From contig CAMEIT010000010.1 of assembly GCA_945918795.1 (NCBI GenBank), positions 1 through 53,546 on the forward strand: a stretch of 53,546 nt of DNA, read 5' to 3'. Numbering within the stretch: position 1 is the first letter of the stretch; the number at the start of each line of letters is the position of its first letter. Shown here piece after piece: positions 1-6,987 of this stretch. The notes under the pieces are model-generated. The model saw only the letters and a program-made list of their open reading frames with translations. It was not told where the DNA came from and ran no database searches. The position numbers were made by a program, and so were the translations under genes. Source of the stretch: an uncultured Clostridia bacterium. Its GTDB lineage: Bacteria; Bacillota; Clostridia; HGM11327.

Positions 1-347
1 AGGTGTTGCACTTGCTTGACAATTTGCCCTGTCGTCGTAGACGACTGAAGGAGAGGGCGGAACAATAAAGTCAATCTGAATTTATTGTCACTCGAGGTTC
101 CTTCCACCGCTGACGCCTATCCCCCTCCCTCTCGGAGGGCGGCGTGCCGTATATTTATATTTTGCCGTAAGAAACCTTAAATAAAGTCGCAAAAGTTAAT
201 GCGCATCTTTTCGCCATACTCTCGGCGGAAAGATGCGTAAGCCGCAAAGCGTTTTAAAGTTTTCGGGTTTGGGGACTTTTTCAAAAGTCCCCGAAAAAAA
301 TCCCCGAAAAAAATCCCCGGAAAAAAGTCCCCGGGAAAAACTGTGAT
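1..347 (+). repeat. Structured intergenic element, copy A (left part cut by window edge)
   Basis: Non-coding stretch before the fucosidase gene. Its right half matches copies B-D: a hairpin with stem 202-215/224-237 (14 pairs, one G-U) and loop ATACTCTC at 216-223, then the conserved arm CCGCAAAGCGTTTTAAAGTT from about 241, then an end palindrome GGGGACTTTTT/AAAAGTCCCC. The left half is unlike the other copies and rich in its own pairings: GTCGTC/GACGAC (31-36/40-45) inside GCCCT/AGGGC (26-30/54-58), ACAATAAA/TTTATTGT (62-69/81-88), GGAAC/GTTCC (59-63/97-101), CCCTC/GAGGG (127-131/135-139). After the end palindrome there are about three imperfect tandem copies of TCCCCGAAAAAAA (about 290-345). 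No function is known to me; it could be an RNA, a MITE-like element, or both. Confidence 0.75.
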
Positions 348-354
348 ATTTCTG

Positions 355-382
355 TTGACATATTATGGTTATATGGTATAAT
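355..382 (+). promoter_or_regulatory. Sigma-A promoter for the fucosidase gene
   Basis: TTGACA (355-360), 16-nt spacer, TATAAT (377-382); both hexamers match consensus. The promoter lies just outside the right end of repeat copy A and about 95 nt before the preferred start codon. Confidence 0.8.
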
Positions 383-476
383 AACAACGAAGTATGCAAC
401 GGTTTACGGCGAGTTACATTCGTCAAGGGTGAACGAGCGAGAAGACCGTAATGCAATTAATCAGGAGAAACGTTAT

Positions 477-1673
477 ATGATAGTAAAGCAGTACATCAAA
501 GATTTTGAAAAAATGGGTTTGGGAATGTTTGTTCATTTCGGGTTATACAGCATAATCGGCAGAGGTGAATGGATAAAGTTTTTTGATCAGATTCCAACAG
601 AAGAATACGTAAAAAACATGGCAAAATTCAAGGTCAACAAGAATTGGGCGCACGAGCTTGTCAGAACAGCAAAGGAAGCAGGCTGTAAATACATCACGCT
701 CACGACGAGGCACCATGACGGATTTTCGCTTTACGACACGTGCGGGCTTAACACGTACGATGCTGTACATTCGGCAACAGGACGCGACCTTGTGCGTGAA
801 TTTGTAGACGAATGCAACAAGCAAGGAATCATACCGTATTTTTACCACACACTCATTGATTGGTGGAAGCCGGAATACGAATCAGACTTCAAGGCATATC
901 TTGAATATCTGCGTGCAAGCGTCGAGATACTGTGCAAAAATTACGGTAAAATAGGCGGATTATGGTTTGACGGAATGTGGGCGCACACAGATTGGGACTG
1001 GGAAGAGGACGCAATGTACGGCATGATAAGAAAATATCAGCCCGACGCAATGATAATCAATAACACAGGCATGGGAAGCATGGGAACTCAAGGTCACATT
1101 GAGCTTGACAGCGTAACATTCGAGCGCGGAAAGCCGAACAATATCGATCTTGAGAATAAGCCCAAATATCTTGCGACTGAAATGTGTCAGATATTCGGCG
1201 AGCAATGGGGCTACGCTCCCCAGGACCTTAATTATAAGCCTGTCAGCGAGATACTCCAAAACCTTATCGATTGCAGGAGACATAAGGCAAATCTTCTGCT
1301 CAATGTAGGTCCCATGCCCAACGGAATGATCTCCAATATAGATAAGGGATATTTCGAAAAAATAGGTGTGTGGATGAAGTACAACAGTGCGGCGGTGCGC
1401 GATGTGGATTACGTTGAATGCAATGTAAACCAACCTGATGACTTTGTAATGTACGACAATACAAACAAATGCTATTATTTGTTTGTGTACAGAACCCAAA
1501 GCAAAGAGACCATCACATTCGATATGGATAAAAAAGTTACATCCATGAAATATCTGGACGGCAATGCAAAAATTGATTTCACTCAAGATAACGGCAAGGT
1601 TACATTTGTTGCGGCACCGTCCGCCCCGGGCATAAATCTTTTGGTAAGGGTTGCAAAAATAACAGTAAAATAA
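477..1673 (+). CDS. Alpha-L-fucosidase, GH29 family
   Basis: Retaining exo-alpha-L-fucosidase that would release terminal L-fucose from glycans. The protein has 398 residues from the ATG at 477, which has AGGAG nine bases upstream; an in-frame GTG at 429 lacks a ribosome site. GH29 landmarks: the N-terminal GMFVHFGLYS stretch, TTRHHDGFSLYD, and GGLWFDGMW, whose Asp (about residue 165) is the expected nucleophile. A short C-terminal beta region follows the barrel. There is no signal peptide, so it is probably cytoplasmic and acts on imported oligosaccharides. It is transcribed alone from its own promoter and followed by a terminator. Related GH29 members act on other alpha-L-fucose linkages, and specificity cannot be read from sequence. 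Confidence 0.88.
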   Translation: MIVKQYIKDFEKMGLGMFVHFGLYSIIGRGEWIKFFDQIPTEEYVKNMAKFKVNKNWAHELVRTAKEAGCKYITLTTRHHDGFSLYDTCGLNTYDAVHSATGRDLVREFVDECNKQGIIPYFYHTLIDWWKPEYESDFKAYLEYLRASVEILCKNYGKIGGLWFDGMWAHTDWDWEEDAMYGMIRKYQPDAMIINNTGMGSMGTQGHIELDSVTFERGKPNNIDLENKPKYLATEMCQIFGEQWGYAPQDLNYKPVSEILQNLIDCRRHKANLLLNVGPMPNGMISNIDKGYFEKIGVWMKYNSAAVRDVDYVECNVNQPDDFVMYDNTNKCYYLFVYRTQSKETITFDMDKKVTSMKYLDGNAKIDFTQDNGKVTFVAAPSAPGINLLVRVAKITVK

Positions 1674-1694
1674 TCATTTCAGAAAAATCATGGC

Positions 1695-1728
1695 AAAAAC
1701 GGGCTTCTTGACGGAGGCTCGTTTTTTT
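1695..1728 (+). terminator. Rho-independent terminator after the fucosidase
   Basis: Stem ACGGGC/GCTCGT (one G-U pair) flanked by A4 on the left and T7 on the right, about 20 nt past the stop codon at 1673. Confidence 0.75.
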
Positions 1729-1822
1729 ATCAAAGCCTGCAATTCACTGCAACTCTCACTTTTTTAGAATCGTCCTGCCTTTCATATCATACTTGACCAA
1801 TATTTCTCTCGGCACATATTCC

Positions 1823-1838
1823 ATGTGTATTTACACAT
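1823..1838. promoter_or_regulatory. Palindrome, candidate operator of the XRE regulator
   Basis: ATGTGTA-TT-TACACAT is a perfect 7-2-7 inverted repeat. It sits just upstream of a TATAAT -10 at 1861-1866 (no good -35 is visible), and a related half-site GTGTGTATTTGTATA recurs at 1886-1900. Position and symmetry suggest autoregulation by the gene at 1970; this is inference. The rest of 1729-1969 is AT-rich and I see nothing else in it. Confidence 0.45.
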
Positions 1839-1969
1839 TATATATGTATATTTTACCATATATAATGGATAAATACAACTTGTAAGTGTGTATTTGTATA
1901 TTGTCAGGTTGTCGCAATTATATTTGCTATACGATATACTTAGATAATATCAATACGGAGAGTGTAAAT

Positions 1970-2194
1970 ATGAAACCGGAACATTACAAAAAATGGATAA
2001 AGATCGGACTAAACGTAGCATATTACAGAAAAGAGCAGGGCTTGACTCAGCTTGACCTCGCCGAAATGTGTTCTGTGAGCAGAAATCATCTTCAGCGCAT
2101 AGAAAGCGGATACCCTGCGTCTGTGGATGTTTTCATGAGTATTGCGGATGCACTGAACATACCGCTGTCACGACTGTTTGAATTCAGAGAATAA
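1970..2194 (+). CDS. Small XRE-family transcriptional regulator
   Basis: A 74-residue protein that is little more than one Cro/C1-type helix-turn-helix. Residues about 11-65 fit the fold: IGLNVAYYRKEQGLTQLDLAEMC, then SVSRNHLQRIESG as the recognition helix, then a SIADALNIPLSRLF closing helix. The start at 1970 is chosen because GGAGAG lies 6-10 nt upstream; the longer frame from 1886 has a Cys-rich N-terminus unlike the family. No ligand or dimerisation domain is present. It lies just upstream of the MurT/GatD-like pair, which has its own promoter, and a palindrome lies upstream of it, so autoregulation plus control of the neighbours is plausible but unproven. Confidence 0.85.
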   Translation: MKPEHYKKWIKIGLNVAYYRKEQGLTQLDLAEMCSVSRNHLQRIESGYPASVDVFMSIADALNIPLSRLFEFRE

Positions 2195-2281
2195 GTTTTG
2201 CAACAAAGTATCAAGCTTTTATTCATGCTTTGAGCCTTGCTTGTCAAAGCAGGCAAAATTATACTTATTTTTCCAATTCTA

Positions 2282-2310
2282 TTGACAAATATGCAGATAA
2301 ATAGTAAAAT
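2282..2310 (+). promoter_or_regulatory. Sigma-A promoter for the murT-like gene
   Basis: TTGACA (2282-2287), 17-nt spacer, TAAAAT (2305-2310), 35 nt before the start codon. A weak hairpin, GCC-TTGCTT/AAGCA-GGC (about 2232-2254), lies between the XRE stop and this promoter. Confidence 0.75.
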
Positions 2311-2344
2311 AATGAACACAGAGCAGTAAGAAAGGACATGGCAG

Positions 2345-3688
2345 ATGAAAATATTTATCGCGGTTGTTTTATGTAAATTCGTATATTTTATAGGTAAAAA
2401 GGTCGGCAGAGGCTCAAGCCTCCCAGGCAAAATAGTGCTTAAGCTTTTTCCGGATATACTCAGCAAAATTCGTATGCCTAAGACTGTCATAGCGGTTTCG
2501 GGCAGCAACGGCAAAACATCAACCGTTGAAATGATTGCGCACATACTTCAGCAAAACAACGTCAATGTAATATGGAATAAAGAAGGCTCCAACCAGATAG
2601 AGGGCGTTGCAACATTCCTGTTGAACAACTGCGACACAAAGGGCAACGTGCGCGCTGATGCAGTTCTGCTTGAATCCGACGAAAGATACGCTCGTCTCAC
2701 GTTCAAATATTTCACGCCCACGCACTTTGTCATAACAAACCTCTACCGCGACCAGATGACGCGCAATGCACACAGTGAATGGATTTTCGACATACTTAAG
2801 GATGCAGTAAAGCCCAAGACATTGCTTATACTCAACGCGGACGATCCTTTGGTATCATGCTTTGCAAGCGATCACGAAAAAGCCGTATATTTCAGTATGG
2901 ACGAGAACAAGTATTCGACAAAAACACCTCAGGGCGTATATAACGACGGCAAATATTGTCCTTTGTGCAAGGCGCCGCTTGAATATGAATACTACAATAT
3001 GGCTCACATAGGCAGATACAAATGCACCAGGTGCGTGCTTCACACAAATGACGCACTTTGCAGGATAACCGACATTGACCTTGAAAGCAAAAAGGCTGTG
3101 TTTGACGGCGAATATGAAATAAACCTCAATTTTGCAAGCTTATTTAACGTATACAATCTTCTTGCCGCGTTCACGCTTGCAACGGTTCTCGGCTTTGACA
3201 AGCAGAAAACAGCCGACGCACTGAACGGTTACATTCTCAAAAGCGGAAGAATAGTGCAGTTCAAAATAAACGAGCACAACGGTATTCTCCTCACGTCAAA
3301 GCATGAAAATTCAGTATCATACAATCAGTCGATCGATTACATAAAGAGGAATAACAAAAACAGCATTGTAATGATAATGGTTGACGCAATAAGCAGGAAG
3401 TATTACACAAGCGAAACAAGCTGGCTGTTTGACATAGATTTTGACGGACTTGCCTCATCAAAAGCCGAATCAATCATTCTTACGGGCAAATATGCGTATG
3501 ACCTTGCCGTCAGATTTGAATTTACAGGCATAAATCCGGACATTATTACCGTTGAGCCCAACATTGACAATGCTGTGAATATGCTTTCATCATCAGGCGG
3601 AGATGCAGACATTTTTGTTGTTACTTGCTTTTCGGACAAAGACAAGTTTCTCTCACGCATTACTCAAAATATCGTACACAACAACTGA
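2345..3688 (+). CDS. Divergent MurT-like Mur ligase family protein
   Basis: MurT is the ligase subunit of the lipid II isoglutaminyl synthase MurT/GatD, which amidates D-Glu of the peptidoglycan stem. This 447-residue protein has the Mur ligase P-loop GSNGKTST (53-60), the ILNADDPLV segment (162-170), and the MurT Cys4 zinc ribbon (C205, C208, C227, C230). At the C-terminal domain, the family motif around D-x-S-W, whose Asp completes the GatD triad in characterised MurT, reads TSETSWLFD here: Glu357 in place of Asp, and the preceding loop is about three residues longer. The usual K-N-P-x-G-x-N-Q-like segment is also altered (KHENSVSYNQ, 319-328). The ATP site looks competent while the interface has diverged. 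AAAGGA lies 8 nt before the ATG. It is probably co-transcribed with the GatD-like gene 90 nt downstream. Confidence 0.82.
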   Translation: MKIFIAVVLCKFVYFIGKKVGRGSSLPGKIVLKLFPDILSKIRMPKTVIAVSGSNGKTSTVEMIAHILQQNNVNVIWNKEGSNQIEGVATFLLNNCDTKGNVRADAVLLESDERYARLTFKYFTPTHFVITNLYRDQMTRNAHSEWIFDILKDAVKPKTLLILNADDPLVSCFASDHEKAVYFSMDENKYSTKTPQGVYNDGKYCPLCKAPLEYEYYNMAHIGRYKCTRCVLHTNDALCRITDIDLESKKAVFDGEYEINLNFASLFNVYNLLAAFTLATVLGFDKQKTADALNGYILKSGRIVQFKINEHNGILLTSKHENSVSYNQSIDYIKRNNKNSIVMIMVDAISRKYYTSETSWLFDIDFDGLASSKAESIILTGKYAYDLAVRFEFTGINPDIITVEPNIDNAVNMLSSSGGDADIFVVTCFSDKDKFLSRITQNIVHNN

Positions 3689-3778
3689 ACTCAATAAAAT
3701 CAGGCAGACATTTTCTGCCGCAAGAAAGGAATTTGCCTTGCATACTCAATTCGGCACTCTCTGCCGCTTTAGTATGCT

Positions 3779-4525
3779 ATGGCAACTGATTTGATTATGA
3801 ATATCCGAATATTGTATTTATATCCCGAGCTTATGAATCTTTACGGTGAACGCGGAAATGTTCTCATGCTGAAAAAATGCTTCGAGCAGTCGGGGCTTGA
3901 CGTCATATGCGACTGCAAAGAGGCGTCGGATTCTCTTAACATTGCCGATTACGATATTGTCTACATCGGTTGCGGCACAGAATCCGCATCTTATAAGGCG
4001 CTTGAATGCCTCAGACCTTACAGACGTCAATTAGACGAATTTATAGAAAATAATAAGCTTCTTATTGCAACGGGTAATTCGTTCGAGCTGTTCGGTGACT
4101 ATATAAATGACGATAAATACGGTAATTTTGAAGGCCTGAAGCTGTTTGAATACGGTGTGTCGCGTACACATAAAAAACGATTCCTCGGTGACGCTGTCTT
4201 TTCTTGTATGCAGGATGAAAATAAGATTATCGGCTTTATAAATAAATGCTCAAAAATAAGCGGCGTAAGCTCTCCGCTGTTTAATGTTGAAATGGGGCTC
4301 GGTAATGATAACCTTAAATCGACTGAGGGCTTTACTTATAAAAATGTGTTCGCAACTAACCTCATCGGTCCTGTCCTCGTAAGAAATCCTTTTTTCTGCC
4401 AATTTGTCCTTAATGTCGCATATAAAAATATAGGCTTCGAACCCACCTCTACCCCTGATATGTCAAATCAGATTAAAGCTTATAACGTCGCTCTCTCCGA
4501 ACTCTTGGCATTGCAGCGTAAGTAG
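3779..4525 (+). CDS. GatD-like class I amidotransferase homologue lacking catalytic Cys and His
   Basis: A 248-residue homologue of GatD, the glutaminase partner of MurT. The fold is recognisable: ILYLYPELMNLYGERGN at the N-terminus and GFTYKNVFATNLIGPVLVRNP near the C-terminus. In ordinary GatD the nucleophile lies in A-I-C-G-G-[FY]-Q-L-L-G; here the aligned segment is A-T-G-N-S-F-E-L-F-G, with Gly99 at the Cys position. The catalytic His in G-F-E-N-H becomes Lys156 in G-F-I-N-K, and the His of the Y-x-H-G-P segment becomes Ile. So the glutaminase triad is absent as judged by eye. The frame is intact. The start could instead be 3797 (MNIRILYLYP), which matches family N-termini; neither start has a clear Shine-Dalgarno. 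It may be structural, use free ammonia, or have a new role. Confidence 0.8.
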   Translation: MATDLIMNIRILYLYPELMNLYGERGNVLMLKKCFEQSGLDVICDCKEASDSLNIADYDIVYIGCGTESASYKALECLRPYRRQLDEFIENNKLLIATGNSFELFGDYINDDKYGNFEGLKLFEYGVSRTHKKRFLGDAVFSCMQDENKIIGFINKCSKISGVSSPLFNVEMGLGNDNLKSTEGFTYKNVFATNLIGPVLVRNPFFCQFVLNVAYKNIGFEPTSTPDMSNQIKAYNVALSELLALQRK

Positions 4526-4530
4526 TTTTT

Positions 4531-4827
4531 CTTTCCGGGGCTGCCGCCCCGTACCCCGCCAAGCCTTTGAAAAGGCTTGACCTAAACTTTAAAATACTTT
4601 GTAGTTGTCCTCAAGCGATGCCTGTGGTAGTCATCGCTCGAGGACATTAAATTTTCTTTTCTCTTTAAGAAAAATGTGCCGTTCTTATGGTTTTTCCGTA
4701 AAAAAACTTAAATAAACGTGTAAAGTAAATCCTCATCTCCGAAGCCGTACTCTTGGCGAGGAGATGAGGAACCGCAAAGCGTTTTAAAGTTTTCGGGTTT
4801 GGACGCTTTTCCAAAAGCGTCCAAAAA
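4531..4827 (+). repeat. Structured intergenic element, copy B
   Basis: Fills the gap between the converging gatD-like and nadE genes. Order: hairpin GGGGC-TGCC-GCCCC (4537-4550); palindrome CAAGCCTTTGAAAAGGCTTG (4560-4579); left arm AAACTTTAAAATACTTTGTAG; hairpin 4606-4620/4632-4646 with loop CCTGTGGTAGT; AT-rich spacer; hairpin CCTCATCTCC/GGAGATGAGG (4731-4740/4760-4769) with inner GCC/GGC and loop GTACTCTT; right arm CAAAGCGTTTTAAAGTTTTC, complementary to the left arm; and end palindrome 4798-4825 followed by an A-tract. Almost identical to copy C in the opposite orientation. The end hairpins lack a U-tract on the proper side for either gene, so they are not standard terminators. Confidence 0.88.
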
Positions 4828-4837
4828 AAAATACATA

Positions 4838-5563
4838 TTATTTATATACGGCTATGCCTTTTCTCTTATGTTCGCTTCTTTGATGGAATTTTTCAATAAC
4901 GGCGAGGTCCTTTTCATTTACCTTACCTTCGAGAAGATAAGTATCGATAGCGTCATAAGTAACGCCCATTTCCTGTTCATCGGTTTGACCCTCAAAAAGA
5001 CCTGCCGATGGTGCCTTTTTAATTATACATTCAGGTGCGTTAAGGTACTCAAGGAATTCGTATATTTCTCTTACAGTGAGGTCGGCAATAGGATTAAAGT
5101 CATGTGCGCCGTCTCCCCATTTTGTGAAATAACCCATATAAGCTTCGCTTCTATTACCCGTACCTGCAACAAGTCTGCCCTCGCTTGCCGCAATTGCGTA
5201 GAGCGTTATCATTCTGAGTCTCGGGGCAATATTAGCCACAGCCGCGTCATTCAGTGTTGTAACAGCGGACAAATTTGCCATTGCAAGTTCCTTTTGTGCT
5301 GTCAAATCAATAAGTCTCGTCTCAATATTGAACTGATTTGCCACTTCCATACCGTCATCCTTATCCATACCGAAATTTCTCTTGGAAGAACACGGCATAA
5401 TAATGCCAACCGTATTGTCGCAAGCCGCCTTACAAAGTATTCCGACCAAAGCGCTGTCCTTACCGCCGCTGTTGCCGTACACAATTCCGTTCACATGGCT
5501 TTCTTTAACAAGATTTTTAATAAAATCAACTCTCTTTTCAAATTCAACCGCGTAATCTCTCAT
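4838..5563 (-). CDS. nadE: NH3-dependent NAD+ synthetase
   Basis: Last step of NAD biosynthesis: adenylates nicotinic acid adenine dinucleotide and amidates it with ammonia. The protein has 241 residues, with no glutaminase domain, so ammonia is the N donor. The ATP-pyrophosphatase loop is NSGGKDSAL; GTGNRSEAYMGYFTKWGDG and HDFNPIADLT are family signatures of the nucleotide and deamido-NAD sites. The ATG at 5563 is preferred over an upstream in-frame start (5659) because AAGGAG precedes it by 7 nt and the family starts near the RDYAVEFEKRVDFI helix. It has its own promoter just past purA, so it can be expressed separately from the purine genes. The Lys in the SGGKDS loop is seen in other clostridial homologues, as far as I recall. 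Confidence 0.93.
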   Translation of the reverse strand: MRDYAVEFEKRVDFIKNLVKESHVNGIVYGNSGGKDSALVGILCKAACDNTVGIIMPCSSKRNFGMDKDDGMEVANQFNIETRLIDLTAQKELAMANLSAVTTLNDAAVANIAPRLRMITLYAIAASEGRLVAGTGNRSEAYMGYFTKWGDGAHDFNPIADLTVREIYEFLEYLNAPECIIKKAPSAGLFEGQTDEQEMGVTYDAIDTYLLEGKVNEKDLAVIEKFHQRSEHKRKGIAVYK

Positions 5564-5664
5564 AATAATTCTCCTTTTTATGTCAATCAAAAACCGACAC
5601 CGTTTAAAAGAAAGCCGTTTACAGGCAAATGTATGTCCGTAAACGTCTTTGTTTAACATGATTA

Positions 5665-5693
5665 ATTATAATACATAAATACCGATTTGTCAA
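5665..5693 (-). promoter_or_regulatory. Sigma-A promoter for nadE
   Basis: Read on the minus strand: TTGACA (5693-5688), 17-nt spacer, TATAAT (5670-5665). Both boxes match consensus exactly. The leader is about 95 nt, with a small GTTTAC/GTAAAC pairing. No NAD riboswitch class was recognised. Confidence 0.8.
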
Positions 5694-5700
5694 CACAAAA

Positions 5701-6975
5701 TCAGAACATTTCTATATATTGTTCGCGTTCTGCGCCGACAGAAACATATTTTATAGGACAGCCTACCGCATTTTCCACGTATTTAACGTATTTTTGTGCG
5801 TTTTCGGGAAGCTGTTCAAACTTTCTGCAAGACGAAATATCTGTCTTCCAGCCCTCGAAATATTCATATACAGGCTTTGCCTTGACGAGCGCATCACCGC
5901 TGGGGAATTCATCCGTCCTTACTCCGTCAATCTCGTATGCAACGCATACCGGGATCTTGTCGAGATATGAAAGCACGTCAAGCTTTGTAAGAGCAATGCA
6001 AGTTGCGCCCTGAACAAGCGTACCGTATCTTGAAGCAACCACATCAAATCCGCCTACACGTCTCGGACGACCGGTCGCCGCACCGTATTCTCCGCCTGCC
6101 TCACGCAGTTCGTCGCCCTTTTCGCCGAAAAGCTCGCACGTAAAAGGTCCTTCGCCTACACAGCTCGAATAAGCCTTCATGATTCCAATGCTTTCGTCAA
6201 GCTTGCACTGCGGTATTCCGGCACCGATAGGAGCGTATGCGGCAATGGCAGATGAAGATGACGTATAAGGATATATTCCGAAATCAATATCTCTCAACGC
6301 ACCGAGCTGAGCTTCAAACATTATATTTTTGCCTTCCTTTACGGCACCTGAAAGATACTTTGTCGTGTTTGTTATATAATCCTTAAACGGCATTCCGTAC
6401 GCTTCAATCCACTCAACCATTGCTTCAGCCGTTATCTTCTCATGATTATATCCGCCGTTTATCGTGAGGTTTTTCCATTCCATAATATCCTTGAGCTTTT
6501 GTGTAAGGCTGTCCGGACTGAGGAGATCGCCCATTCTTATTGTTTTCTTCATATACTTGTCCGCATAAACAGGCGCAATGCCTCTTCTTGTCGAACCGAA
6601 CTTTTTATCCTTGAGCCTGTCCTCTTCCAGAATATCAAGCAGTTTATGATATGGCATACAAATAGTAGCTCTGTCGCTTATTTTAAGATGCTCCGGGGTT
6701 ACTTCTATTCCCGCATCGCGAAGTCTGTTTACTTCGTTGAAAAGATGCTCAACATCAACCACAACTCCCGGACCGATAACGTTTACCGTTTCATCGCGCA
6801 GTATACCTGACGGCAAAAGGTTAAGTATGAACTTGCCCTTTTCATTTACGACGGTATGACCTGCGTTATTGCCGCCCTGATAGCGTACAACAATATCGTA
6901 CTTTTGAGAGAGCATATCGACCATACGGCCTTTGCCTTCGTCTCCCCAGTTGATACCTACAATAGCTGTTAACAT
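5701..6975 (-). CDS. purA: Adenylosuccinate synthetase
   Basis: GTP-dependent condensation of IMP with aspartate, the first committed step to AMP. The protein has 424 residues, normal for the family. Motifs: GINWGDEGKGRMVD (P-loop, residues 8-21), NNAGHTVV (IMP/GTP site), TRRGIAPVYADK, GATGRPRRVGGFD, and ALTKLDVLSYLDKIPVC near the C-terminal guanine-binding region. AGAGGAAG lies just upstream of the ATG. It is separated from purB by 12 nt, so translation is probably coupled. It is the last of four purine genes transcribed purC to purA. Family identity is certain. Confidence 0.97.
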   Translation of the reverse strand: MLTAIVGINWGDEGKGRMVDMLSQKYDIVVRYQGGNNAGHTVVNEKGKFILNLLPSGILRDETVNVIGPGVVVDVEHLFNEVNRLRDAGIEVTPEHLKISDRATICMPYHKLLDILEEDRLKDKKFGSTRRGIAPVYADKYMKKTIRMGDLLSPDSLTQKLKDIMEWKNLTINGGYNHEKITAEAMVEWIEAYGMPFKDYITNTTKYLSGAVKEGKNIMFEAQLGALRDIDFGIYPYTSSSSAIAAYAPIGAGIPQCKLDESIGIMKAYSSCVGEGPFTCELFGEKGDELREAGGEYGAATGRPRRVGGFDVVASRYGTLVQGATCIALTKLDVLSYLDKIPVCVAYEIDGVRTDEFPSGDALVKAKPVYEYFEGWKTDISSCRKFEQLPENAQKYVKYVENAVGCPIKYVSVGAEREQYIEMF

Positions 6976-6987
6976 AATACTTCCTCT

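Noticed and set aside
4798-4825. End palindrome of copy B as a terminator for nadE or the gatD-like gene
   Set aside because: The strong stem is followed by A's on the plus strand and preceded by T's on the minus strand, so neither gene gets a stem followed by a U-tract. The same holds for copies C and D.
4799-5656. 285-codon plus-strand frame opposite nadE
   Set aside because: Antisense shadow of nadE, which has all family motifs; the frame begins inside repeat copy B.
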